DNA of 64,000 nucleotides. Source: an uncultured Lachnospiraceae bacterium (GTDB taxonomy: Bacteria; Bacillota; Clostridia; Lachnospirales; Lachnospiraceae). The DNA is taken from contig CANPIM010000004.1 in NCBI GenBank assembly GCA_947574135.1, forward strand, positions 1 to 64,000. Reading direction: 5' to 3'. The stretch's first letter is position 1. Each line of letters begins with the position of its first letter. This document shows positions 34,162 through 42,577 of the stretch, in pieces. Made by a program: the position numbers and the translations under genes. The notes under the pieces are model-generated. The model was not told where the DNA came from and searched no databases. It saw nothing but the letters and a program-made list of their open reading frames with translations.

Positions 34162-35451
34162 ATGAGTAACTATAAATTTGAAACTTTGCAGCTGCATGTG
34201 GGCCAGGAGGCGCCGGATCCTGCCTCCGATTCCAGAGCCGTGCCCATTTACCAGACAGCCTCCTATGTATTCCGGGATTCCGCACATGCGGCGGCCCGCT
34301 TTGGCCTGGCTGACGCCGGCAATATCTACGGCCGGTTAACAAACTCCACTCAGGATGTGCTGGAAAAGCGCATCGCTGCCCTGGAGGGAGGCGTAGCCGC
34401 GCTTGCCCTGTCCTCCGGAGCAGCCGCCATCACCTACGCCATCGAGGCCCTTGCCCCGGACGGCGGCCATATTGTGGCCCAGAAAACCATCTATGGAGGC
34501 AGCTATAACCTCCTGGCTCACACCCTGCCTCACTACGGCATTACCACCACCTTTGTGGATGCCCACAACCTGGAGGAGCTGGAGCATGCCATCCAGGACA
34601 ACACCCGGGCCATCTATCTGGAAACCCTGGGAAATCCCAACAGTGATATTCCGGACATTGACGCCATTGCAGAGATTGCCCACCGGCACGGACTGCCTCT
34701 GGTCATTGACAATACCTTTGGCACCCCTTATCTCATTCAGCCCATCAAGCATGGGGCCGACATTGTCGTTCACTCTGCCACCAAGTTTATCGGCGGCCAT
34801 GGTACCACCCTGGGAGGCATTCTTGTCGATTCCGGGAATTTTGACTGGAGGGCCGGGGACAAATATCCTGCCATTGCCCAGGCAAATCCCAGCTATCACG
34901 GCGTTTCCTTTGTGGATGCCGCAGGTCCGGCTGCCTTTGTCACCTATGTCCGCGCAATTCTCCTCCGGGATACCGGGGCCACAATTTCTCCCTTTAACGC
35001 TTTTCTGCTTTTACAGGGAGTGGAAACCTTGTCCCTTCGCCTGGAGCGCCATGCGGAAAATGCAAAGAAGGTGGTGAAATATCTGGCCTCCCATCCCCAG
35101 GTGGAAAGGGTCCATCACCCCAGCCTGCCGGAGCACCCGGATCATGCTCTGTATAAAAAATATTTTCCTAAGGGAGGCGCCTCCATCTTTACCTTTGACA
35201 TTCAGGGCGGTCAGGAAGAAGCCTTTAGATTTATCGATAATCTGAAAATCTTCTCCCTCCTGGCCAATGTGGCTGATGTGAAAAGTCTTGTCATTCACCC
35301 GGCTACCACCACCCATTCTCAGCTCACCGCCCAGGAGCTTGCGGAACAGGGCATCCGGCCCAATACCATCCGCCTCTCTGTGGGTACAGAACATATCGAC
35401 GATATCCTGGCGGATCTGGCCCAGGGCTTTGCCGCGGTTGCACAAAGATAA
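34162..35451 (+). CDS. O-acetylhomoserine sulfhydrylase (PLP)
   Basis: Makes homocysteine from O-acetylhomoserine and sulfide, in the Cys/Met metabolism PLP family (429 aa). Motifs: [30 protein letters not shown], the phosphate-site SSGAAA, the PLP Lys in [16 protein letters not shown], and [19 protein letters not shown] at the C-terminus, all typical of MetY rather than of cystathionine lyases. RBS AAAGGGGG. First gene of an operon with cysK; cysteine-status control by the divergent Rrf2 protein is inferred. Confidence 0.93.
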   Translation: MSNYKFETLQLHVGQEAPDPASDSRAVPIYQTASYVFRDSAHAAARFGLADAGNIYGRLTNSTQDVLEKRIAALEGGVAALALSSGAAAITYAIEALAPDGGHIVAQKTIYGGSYNLLAHTLPHYGITTTFVDAHNLEELEHAIQDNTRAIYLETLGNPNSDIPDIDAIAEIAHRHGLPLVIDNTFGTPYLIQPIKHGADIVVHSATKFIGGHGTTLGGILVDSGNFDWRAGDKYPAIAQANPSYHGVSFVDAAGPAAFVTYVRAILLRDTGATISPFNAFLLLQGVETLSLRLERHAENAKKVVKYLASHPQVERVHHPSLPEHPDHALYKKYFPKGGASIFTFDIQGGQEEAFRFIDNLKIFSLLANVADVKSLVIHPATTTHSQLTAQELAEQGIRPNTIRLSVGTEHIDDILADLAQGFAAVAQR

Positions 35452-35467
35452 AAAGGAGGAACTTATC

Positions 35468-36400
35468 ATGGCAAATATTTATACATCTGCTGATCAGCTA
35501 ATCGGAAGAACGCCTCTGCTGGAGCTTTCACACATAGAACAGGAGGAGCATCTAAAGGCCCGGCTTCTGGCAAAGCTTGAGTATTTCAATCCTGCCGGAT
35601 CGGTAAAGGATCGCATTGCCAGAGCCATGCTTGACGCGGGAGAAGCCAGCGGCCAGCTCACGCCTCAGTCTGTGATTATCGAACCCACTTCTGGCAATAC
35701 CGGTATTGGCCTGGCCTCTGTGGCCGCAGCCAGAGGCTATCGCATTATCATCGTTATGCCCGAAACCATGAGCCAGGAACGGCGGCAGCTTATGCGGGCC
35801 TATGGCGCCGAGCTGGTATTAACGGAGGGAGCCAAAGGCATGAAGGGCGCCATAGCCAGGGCCGAAGAGCTGGCCCGGGAGCTGCCCCATAGCTTTATTC
35901 CCGGTCAGTTTGCGAATCTTGCCAATCCCGCTGCCCACAAAGCTTCCACTGGCCCGGAAATCTGGGCAGACACCGACGGAAGGGTAGATATCTTTGTGGC
36001 CGGCGTGGGCACCGGCGGCACAATCACCGGTGTGGGCCAATACCTAAAGGAACAAAATCCCGCCGTAAAGATCGTGGCCGTGGAGCCAAAAGACTCTCCC
36101 GTGCTCAGCCAGGGCCGGGCCGGCTCCCACAAAATTCAGGGAATCGGGGCCGGCTTTGTCCCGGATGTGCTGGATACCCATGTCTATGACCAGGTTTTCC
36201 CCGTGTCCAACGAAGATGCCTTTGCCACAGGAAAACGCATTGGACGGAAGGAAGGCGTATTGGTGGGAATTTCCTCCGGTGCAGCAGTCTATGCGGCAAT
36301 CGCCCTGGCCAAACAGCCGGAAAATGCAGACAAAACCATTGTAGCCCTGCTTCCGGATACGGGTGATCGGTATCTGTCCACTGCGCTTTTTGCCGATTGA
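35468..36400 (+). CDS. cysK: cysteine synthase A
   Basis: O-acetylserine (thiol)lyase, 310 aa: O-acetylserine plus sulfide gives cysteine and acetate. PLP Lys in [11 protein letters not shown], phosphate/substrate loop [23 protein letters not shown] and the C-terminal GISSGAAV. Start at 35468 has AAAAGGAGG 8 bases upstream; the frame is open further upstream into the sulfhydrylase gene, which is not coding for it. 16 bases after the upstream gene, so the two are co-translated. Confidence 0.96.
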   Translation: MANIYTSADQLIGRTPLLELSHIEQEEHLKARLLAKLEYFNPAGSVKDRIARAMLDAGEASGQLTPQSVIIEPTSGNTGIGLASVAAARGYRIIIVMPETMSQERRQLMRAYGAELVLTEGAKGMKGAIARAEELARELPHSFIPGQFANLANPAAHKASTGPEIWADTDGRVDIFVAGVGTGGTITGVGQYLKEQNPAVKIVAVEPKDSPVLSQGRAGSHKIQGIGAGFVPDVLDTHVYDQVFPVSNEDAFATGKRIGRKEGVLVGISSGAAVYAAIALAKQPENADKTIVALLPDTGDRYLSTALFAD

Positions 36401-36479
36401 ATTTCGTAGCCCCACAATGAATTATCATACATTCGCCTTTGCATACACTTTACACACGGAAATCCTCTCAGAGAAAATC

Positions 36480-36508
36480 TGGACAATCCTATGCCAGACT
36501 GATAAAAT
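36480..36508 (+). promoter_or_regulatory. promoter of the Sel1-repeat gene
   Basis: TGGACA (36480-36485), 17 bases, TAAAAT (36503-36508), 23 bases before the start codon. Confidence 0.6.
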
Positions 36509-36531
36509 AGGGGCAAAGGAGAGTGAACATT

Positions 36532-37782
36532 ATGGCAGCTGTTTTGAGCAATGAAGTAAAGCAGGCCCTTGAAGACATTTACTACAAGGAGCGCACCGGC
36601 CGCGGAAAGGAAGCCCTGGCCCTGCTGGAGAGAGCCTCAGCCAAGGGAGATGGGGATGCCAGCTGCATCCTGGCCCGGTGCTACTGCGGCCGGCAATATG
36701 TGTGGGCAGGCCATGGTTTTCTGGAGGACGACGACAAGGCGATCCACTTTCTTCACAAATCTGTGGAGCAGGGAAGCGCTCTTGGAGTTCTGGTGGCCCT
36801 GCGCAGCGGGGAGTTATCTCCTTCCATGGAGGAGAAAATGCCCTTTGCCAGCCTCCAGGAGGCCCTTCTGCAGGCAGAGGCGCTGGCCCAGAGTGGCGAT
36901 GCCTTTTCCCAGTATGTGGTGGGAAATGTGTATTTTTGGTGGGATTTTCTGCGAATCTACAAGAAGGACCGGAATTCCTTCCCCAGCCACGAGGCCTTCA
37001 AAGCCTATTTAAAAGAAAATATTTCCAAATGTGAGGACTGGTTCTGGAAAGCCTTCCGGGGCGGTATGTATTTTGCCGCCAACAATCTCAACCAATACTA
37101 TGAAAAGGGTGACGAGGATATTATCCCTCCCCAGCCGGAAAAGGCCCGGGATCTGTGGCGCATAGGCGCGGAGTACGGCCACCCCATTGATCAGGCCATC
37201 TACGCCGACGAGCTCACCAAGGCAGGGCGGAAGGAGGAGGCCCTTCAGTGGTATAAAAAGGCCGCCGAGGGAGGCCATCCCGGCGCATGGTACGACGTGG
37301 GACGCTGCTATTTTTCCGGGGAGGGCACAGTCAAGGACGCCTCCTACGCAGTTTCCTGCTTTGAGCGGGAGCTGGCACGGGATCCCATTTATACCGGGGC
37401 CTGCAACCTGCTGGGAAAGGCATACTTTTTAGGGGACGGTGTGCCCCAGGACTATGCCAAAGCCTATGAATATCTGTCCACCGCCTTCTACAGGCAGGAC
37501 AGCAAATGGGGCGCCTTCTACCTGGCTAAGTGCTGCTTCAACGGATGGGGCACTCCCCAGGATTACAGGCAGGCTTTTCAGTTTCTCAGTTATGTGAATC
37601 GGAGCAATGAGGAAGCGGATTACATGCGGGGTGTTATCTATGCCCGGGGCCTGGGCGGCGTGGCAGAGGATATCCCCACAGGCGTGACCTACCTGCAAAA
37701 GGCGGGAAATTTCCCCAAAGCCAAGGAAGAGCTGCGCAACTACAAGAGGACCCTGTTTGGCAAATGGGTTCGGCGTGGATAA
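36532..37782 (+). CDS. Sel1-like repeat protein
   Basis: A 416-residue cytoplasmic alpha-solenoid. At least five Sel1/TPR-like units of about 36 residues are visible, for example EEALQWYKKAAEGGHPGAWYD, DASYAVSCFERELARDP..., and YFLGDGVPQDYAKAYEYLS. Such proteins scaffold other proteins; no catalytic motif was seen. The start at 36532 has AAAGGAGAG before it. Own promoter; the next gene follows after 80 bases. Partners unknown. Confidence 0.85.
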   Translation: MAAVLSNEVKQALEDIYYKERTGRGKEALALLERASAKGDGDASCILARCYCGRQYVWAGHGFLEDDDKAIHFLHKSVEQGSALGVLVALRSGELSPSMEEKMPFASLQEALLQAEALAQSGDAFSQYVVGNVYFWWDFLRIYKKDRNSFPSHEAFKAYLKENISKCEDWFWKAFRGGMYFAANNLNQYYEKGDEDIIPPQPEKARDLWRIGAEYGHPIDQAIYADELTKAGRKEEALQWYKKAAEGGHPGAWYDVGRCYFSGEGTVKDASYAVSCFERELARDPIYTGACNLLGKAYFLGDGVPQDYAKAYEYLSTAFYRQDSKWGAFYLAKCCFNGWGTPQDYRQAFQFLSYVNRSNEEADYMRGVIYARGLGGVAEDIPTGVTYLQKAGNFPKAKEELRNYKRTLFGKWVRRG

Positions 37783-37863
37783 CGCTTTCCCGTTTCTGCA
37801 AAGGCATCCTCTCTTCCCAAGGGCGCGCACCGGCGAGAGAGGGCATCCCCACAGGAGGTCCCC

Positions 37864-38793
37864 ATGATTGTAACTGTCACCCTAAACCCATGTATTGACA
37901 AAACCATTTATCTTTCAAAGCTTTCCATTGGAGCCTACAACCGGGTAAAAAGCACCCGGAGCGACTTGTCGGGAAAGGGTATCAATGTAAGCACTGTGCT
38001 CTCCCGTTTACAGGTCCAGACCCGTTGTATGGGACTGAATTTTCGGGGAAATGCCCAAATGCTGGATCAGGTGCTAAACCGGCGGGGACTTTCCCAGGAT
38101 TTCGTTCTCACGGACGGAGAAATCCGCACCAATGTAAAGCTTTTTGACGAATCCTGCCAGGTTATGACCGAGATCAACGAGGCGGGACCCACCGTACCGG
38201 CCAGGGCCGTGGACATTCTCCTGGACAAGGTGGAGGCTGTTCTGGATGAGGCCTATCTCCTGGTCCTAAGCGGCAGCATTCCACCCGGCGTTCCAGCGGA
38301 TATCTATCAAAGGCTTATCCGCATGGCTCACCGGAAGGATGTAAAAACCATCCTGGACGCTTCCGGAGAGCCCTTTCTGCTGGCCCTGGAGGAAAAGCCC
38401 TATCTCATTAAGCCCAATGCCTTTGAGTTTGAGCAGGCCTTCCAAAAAGAGATTCGGGCAGGCAAGAGCCCCCTGGAGGTTGCCCAAAACCTGGTGGACA
38501 GCGGAATCTCCTACATCTGTATTTCCATGGGCAGTGACGGCGCTCTGCTGGTAGATAAGGATCACGCCTACCGGGCCGCTCCTCTTCCCCTGGAGGCCAA
38601 GGGCCTTACCGGCGCCGGGGATTCCATGGTGGCTGGTATGTGCTACGCTATCCGGCGCCGGCTGGGACCGGAGGCCATGCTTCGTTATGCCATGGCGGCC
38701 GCCGGCGGATCTGTCCGCCTGGAGGGGACACTTTTGACCTCCAGGGAGGATCTGGAGGAGCTGCTGCCACAGGTGGAGATCACCACGCTGTAA
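37864..38793 (+). CDS. fruK: 1-phosphofructokinase (PfkB family)
   Basis: Phosphorylates fructose 1-phosphate to fructose 1,6-bisphosphate (309 aa). Family N-terminus MIVTVTLNPCIDKTI, GGKGINVS-like DLSGKGINVSTVL, and the second PfkB signature LTGAGDSMVAGM with catalytic Asp. RBS AGGAGG. A fructose PTS (fruA) and FruR are not adjacent, so a tagatose-6-phosphate kinase role of the same family is also possible. It ends at a terminator. Confidence 0.88.
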   Translation: MIVTVTLNPCIDKTIYLSKLSIGAYNRVKSTRSDLSGKGINVSTVLSRLQVQTRCMGLNFRGNAQMLDQVLNRRGLSQDFVLTDGEIRTNVKLFDESCQVMTEINEAGPTVPARAVDILLDKVEAVLDEAYLLVLSGSIPPGVPADIYQRLIRMAHRKDVKTILDASGEPFLLALEEKPYLIKPNAFEFEQAFQKEIRAGKSPLEVAQNLVDSGISYICISMGSDGALLVDKDHAYRAAPLPLEAKGLTGAGDSMVAGMCYAIRRRLGPEAMLRYAMAAAGGSVRLEGTLLTSREDLEELLPQVEITTL

Positions 38794-38837
38794 GGAGGAC
38801 GCCTCTTTCCGTTTTTCCATATGACAAGGTCCGGTAA

Positions 38838-38899
38838 AAAAGAGCCCCGGCTGCACAGACCATGCCTGTGCCATGCCAAGGGGCTCTTTCTCTTTTATA
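38838..38899 (+). terminator. terminator after fruK
   Basis: 10-bp stem AAAGAGCCCC / GGGGCTCTTT (38838-38847, 38880-38889) with an inner CACAG/CTGTG stem and a T-rich tail. Confidence 0.8.
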
Positions 38900-38965
38900 T
38901 TCTGTTTCCTTTGGATCCAACAGCCTTCCCAAAATCGCCTCTGCCGGTCCCTGCCAGTTTAAGCA

Positions 38966-39754
38966 TCAGTGAAGGATCAATCCTCCTGTTACATTGATGC
39001 CCTGGCCTGTCATATTGTCCGCAAAATCCGAGGACAGATACACAAACATTCTGGCAATATCCTCCGGAGTCTGGGGACGCTTTAGGGGAATGGCGGAAAT
39101 CCGCTCCTCCCAGTAGGCCTCCGCATCGCCGCCCTGCTCCCGGGTCTGAGACAGAAATCCCTCCCAAATCTGGGTCCGGACAATGCCCGGGCAGACCGCA
39201 TTCACATTGATATTGTAGGGCGCTGCGTATTTGGCAACTGCCTGGGTAATGCCTGTCACCGCAAACTTAGAGGCCGAATAAGCCACATTGGTGGCATAGC
39301 CTTCCTTCCCCGACATGGAGGACATGTTCACAATCTTCCCCTTTTTGTTGGGTATCATCACCCGCAGGACAGCCTGGTCCACAAAGAAGGTTCCCTTGGT
39401 GTTTATATCCATGACAAAATCATAGAGCTCCTCTGTCATATCCATAAAATCCACCTTTTTGGATACTCCCGCAATATGATTCAGAATATCAATGACGCCC
39501 ATGGCCTTTACGGCTTCCTCCACCATGGCATCCACCTCTGCCTTTACCGCCACATTGCACTTGCAGCAATATGCCTGCACACCAGCCCCCGCCCGAATCT
39601 CCTCGGCGGTTTTCTCTGCATTTTCCAGATTCAGATCCGCGATAAACACGTTGGCTCCGGCCTGAGCCAACAGCTTTGCCGTCACTTTTCCGATTCCGTC
39701 GCCACCCCCGGTAACAATGGCGTTTTTCCCGGAAAGATCAATCGCAATACTCAT
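38966..39754 (-). CDS. short-chain dehydrogenase/reductase
   Basis: NAD(P)-dependent oxidoreductase, 262 aa. Cofactor loop TGGGDGIGK, NHIAG in place of NNAG, active-site Ser in IVNMSSMSG and YSASK (Tyr and Lys). Ends with the family-typical INVTGGLILH. It follows the GntP permease by 115 bases on the same strand, so oxidation or reduction of a sugar acid is likely, such as a gluconate-type 5-dehydrogenase, but the substrate is unproven. Start at 39754 (AAGGAAA upstream); an in-frame start 22 codons earlier is less likely. Confidence 0.9.
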   Translation of the reverse strand: MSIAIDLSGKNAIVTGGGDGIGKVTAKLLAQAGANVFIADLNLENAEKTAEEIRAGAGVQAYCCKCNVAVKAEVDAMVEEAVKAMGVIDILNHIAGVSKKVDFMDMTEELYDFVMDINTKGTFFVDQAVLRVMIPNKKGKIVNMSSMSGKEGYATNVAYSASKFAVTGITQAVAKYAAPYNINVNAVCPGIVRTQIWEGFLSQTREQGGDAEAYWEERISAIPLKRPQTPEDIARMFVYLSSDFADNMTGQGINVTGGLILH

Positions 39755-39786
39755 AATATAGGGTTTCCTTTCTCTCACAATATAAA

Positions 39787-39835
39787 GCGCCTGCCGCTGC
39801 ACTGTCCGAAAATCAGGCAATGCAGGGCAGGCGCC
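39787..39835 (-). promoter_or_regulatory. hairpin between gntP and the SDR gene
   Basis: Long G+C-rich inverted repeat (39787-39801 with 39821-39835, one bulge). On the minus strand it is followed by a weak TTTATATT run, so it could attenuate the distal SDR gene. Confidence 0.5.
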
Positions 39836-39841
39836 ACCATT

Positions 39842-39875
39842 CTTTTAAGTCTTAAATCCTTTTTAAGTCTTAAAT
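39842..39875. repeat. 17-bp direct repeat, each copy a palindrome
   Basis: TTTAAG-T-CTTAAA occurs twice (about 39844-39856 and 39862-39874); the second copy includes the gntP stop codon. Could be a regulatory site or a leftover duplication. Confidence 0.8.
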
Positions 39876-41294
39876 AATTCCTACCAGAAGCAGCAGGGAT
39901 GCCACAACCAAGCAAACCACACCACAGACAGATCCAAGAAGCGTTATGTATTTCAAGCCTTGCTTGGTATCCAGGTTAAACAGAGAAGTTCCTACCCAGA
40001 ATCCACTGTCGCTTACGTGAGAACCAATCATGGTGCCACAGCCAATCAGCAGAGTCACGGCCACTGCAGACAGTCCCAGCTGTCCCATCATGGGCAGGCA
40101 GATAGCAGCAGCGGTCATACCAGCGGTGGTTCTGGAACCAACGGCAATCATCATAACCGCGCCAATCAGGAAGGGAACCAGAAGCATGGGAAGGCCTGAG
40201 CTTGCAACCGCTGTACCAAGAGCTGTATTGAAGCCCTCATGTACGCTGTCGTAGTTTTTGATGATCTGGCTGAAGCCACCGCCCATACCGGTTACCAGCA
40301 ACGGAATCAATGCCACGTTCAGAGCCTCGCCAACCCACTCATTGGTCATAATCCTTAACAGGCTCTTCTCATCTTTTCCGGTAAACTTCTTAAAGTTCTC
40401 AAATACCTTTTCTTTTCCTACAATACCATTCAAGAAGGTGATCAGCACACCGATAAACAGAGCTACGTTTCTGTTACCAAGAGCCTGCATCACTACGTTA
40501 AAGGTATTGTCAGCTGCCATATACATACCGCAGAAGGATGCAACAGCAATCAGGATAGCCGGTACAAGAATGGGAGCCATAGCAGCCAGTACATTGGGAA
40601 GGCCCTCTTCCTTAATCATCAGCTCATGATAATCGTCGCTGGATACCTCTTCCACACCTACAATAAAGTCCTCACGGGGATCGATCCACTCTTTGGCAAC
40701 TATCTTTTTGCCCAAAGCCCAGACAATCAGGAAGGCAACCAGGGAGATCACAATACCCCATAAAATAACGAATCCCAAATCAGCCTCGAGCAAAATAGCC
40801 ACGGCCAAGATTCCCGGTGTAGGCGGAACGATTGAGTGGGTCAGGGACGCAGTCAGCATGGTAAAGCCGCCCATTACAGACATGGATATCTTCTTTCTCT
40901 TTGACAGCAGAGCAGCAATGGGAGAAAGCAATACCTGGGTAATATCTCCGAATACGGGGATAGACATGATAAATGCCGCCAGAGCCGTGGACAGCTCCAG
41001 GCATTTGCCCTTAAACAGAGAAATGAAAAAGTTTACCATGGATTTCACGCCGCTGGTATCACGAATTCCCTGGGCAATGATAGAACCAAAGATAATCGTA
41101 CAGGCGATACTGGCCATGGTATTACCAAAGCCGGTGGTAAATACATTAACTGTCATTCCAATGTCGTAGCCAAAGCCAAGACCTGCAAGAACACCGCTGA
41201 CAAACAGGGCAAGCACGGGATGGATTCCCAGTTTTACAATCATAAACACCAGGATTATGACTGCAAGCAACAACACGATTAAAAATCTAGCCAT
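39870..41294 (-). CDS. GntP family gluconate/sugar-acid:H+ symporter
   Basis: Integral membrane permease of 474 aa with about 12-14 helices. GntP-type segments are visible: IPVFGDITQVLLSPIAA, ASLTHSIVPPTPGILAVA, VAVGSRTTAGMTAAA and GCGTMIGSHVSDSGFW. It imports gluconate or a related acid. The SDR dehydrogenase downstream and the AraC regulator upstream form a natural sugar-acid uptake set. Start at 41294 with GGAG at 8 bases; a 14-bp palindrome lies 25-38 bases upstream. Confidence 0.93.
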   Translation of the reverse strand: MARFLIVLLLAVIILVFMIVKLGIHPVLALFVSGVLAGLGFGYDIGMTVNVFTTGFGNTMASIACTIIFGSIIAQGIRDTSGVKSMVNFFISLFKGKCLELSTALAAFIMSIPVFGDITQVLLSPIAALLSKRKKISMSVMGGFTMLTASLTHSIVPPTPGILAVAILLEADLGFVILWGIVISLVAFLIVWALGKKIVAKEWIDPREDFIVGVEEVSSDDYHELMIKEEGLPNVLAAMAPILVPAILIAVASFCGMYMAADNTFNVVMQALGNRNVALFIGVLITFLNGIVGKEKVFENFKKFTGKDEKSLLRIMTNEWVGEALNVALIPLLVTGMGGGFSQIIKNYDSVHEGFNTALGTAVASSGLPMLLVPFLIGAVMMIAVGSRTTAGMTAAAICLPMMGQLGLSAVAVTLLIGCGTMIGSHVSDSGFWVGTSLFNLDTKQGLKYITLLGSVCGVVCLVVASLLLLVGII

Positions 41295-41318
41295 ATTTTT
41301 TCTCCTTCATTTGTTGAT

Positions 41319-41332
41319 TTTTACCGGTAAAA
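41319..41332. promoter_or_regulatory. palindromic operator upstream of gntP
   Basis: TTTTACCGGTAAAA, perfect 14-bp palindrome. Its core TTACCGGTAA is like the operators of LacI-type gluconate repressors (TTACC-GTAA). A second imperfect palindrome AGACATCATACGTCT lies at 41360-41374. Confidence 0.55.
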
Positions 41333-41520
41333 TCATTCGTAGTTCTATCTTATCCCATTAGACATCATACGTCTATAGCAACCTTTGCCCACCTTATTTC
41401 TATTTCCATCATTCAATTTCTCCGAAACTCTCCCCGTTTTTCCCTACGTTTTTGTCTAGTTTGTATAATTCCATTCTCTAATTTTGTCATATTTTTCTAA
41501 TTGACAAAATTATTTATATT

Positions 41521-42408
41521 TCATATTTTATCATTTATATTTCCTATCTTCTGATTTCTGTACTCCTCCGGGCCAATTCCCATGGACTTGCGAAACATTT
41601 TGTAGAAGTTACTATAGTTGTGAAACCCACATTTTTTGGCAATTTCCACAATAGGAGCGTTTCCATAGAGTAACTGTCTGGCTAAACTGATGCGCTTTTC
41701 AATAATATAGCTGGTGAGGGTATTTCCTGTCACGCCCCGGAACAGGCGGCAGATATGAGACACACTGTAATTAAATTCTCTGGCAATGTGCTCCAGGGTC
41801 AGCTCCTGCTCCAAATTCTTTTCCACAAATTCCAGGATCTCAGAAACCTTTTCTATGCGTCCATCGTCTCCCTGCCCCAGCTGCCGCCCTCTGCAGCTGT
41901 CCCGAAACAAAAAGCCCAAGGTCTGAATCACCAGCCCCCGCTCCAAAATCTTTTTCTCCGGTCCGGTGCAGGCCTGAAGCCTGGCAAAATGCTCCGCGAT
42001 TTTCAGATAATCATAAAAGGCCTCCAGTTCCAGATGGAGAATGGGATAACCGGGATTTTTCTTGGAAAATATCTGAAACAGATTTGCCTCCCGTGTGGAC
42101 AGCTGCCCCAGAATTTTGGGATCTATGCCCAGACTGATCCGCTGATGCCCCTCATTTTCCCGGCATAAAAGCATATGATTCTCAAACATCCGACACAAAA
42201 TCACGTCTCCCCGGCGTATGAGATATTCCCTGTCCTCCAAAAGGTAGGTCACGTCCCCTCCCATGTAGATAATCACCTCATAGAAGTCATGGTAATGCAT
42301 AAAATAGGAGGAATTTTCCCCTCCGCTGTATTTAATGATATGATAATCGTTTTCCATCATATCCAGGCTCATCTTAGAGACCAGGTAGCTGCCCCCCCTG
42401 CTTTCCAT
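41521..42408 (-). CDS. AraC family transcription regulator
   Basis: A 295-residue regulator. N-terminal cupin (about 25-110, SSYFMHYHDFYEVIIYMGGDVTYLL) and two HTH motifs at the C-terminus (LEHIAREFNYSVSHICRLFRG and IAKKCGFHNYSNFYKMFRKSMG, both complete). Start with GGAGGAAT at 42408. It lies 226 bases upstream of the gntP start, same strand, and is likely to control that permease. Confidence 0.9.
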   Translation of the reverse strand: MESRGGSYLVSKMSLDMMENDYHIIKYSGGENSSYFMHYHDFYEVIIYMGGDVTYLLEDREYLIRRGDVILCRMFENHMLLCRENEGHQRISLGIDPKILGQLSTREANLFQIFSKKNPGYPILHLELEAFYDYLKIAEHFARLQACTGPEKKILERGLVIQTLGFLFRDSCRGRQLGQGDDGRIEKVSEILEFVEKNLEQELTLEHIAREFNYSVSHICRLFRGVTGNTLTSYIIEKRISLARQLLYGNAPIVEIAKKCGFHNYSNFYKMFRKSMGIGPEEYRNQKIGNINDKI

Positions 42409-42464
42409 CTTCTATTCCTCCTGTCACAAACAATAAGGCCGGACACCCTCATTTCCACCGGCTA

Positions 42465-42510
42465 TAAAAAACGCCGCGGTCAAACTCAGATTTCCTGCTG
42501 CCACGGCGCC
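42465..42510 (-). terminator. terminator after the TPR/P-loop gene
   Basis: Minus strand: GCCGTGG with CCGCGGC arms (42472-42479, 42501-42508) followed by a TTTTTT run. A second strong hairpin (GCTCTTG-CAAGG arms, 42528-42562) lies just upstream without a T run. Confidence 0.65.
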
Positions 42511-42577
42511 TTTTACTTCCTTTTCCCGCTCTTGACAAGGGCGCATACGCCTTGCCAAGAGCAGGGATTACATTCTC

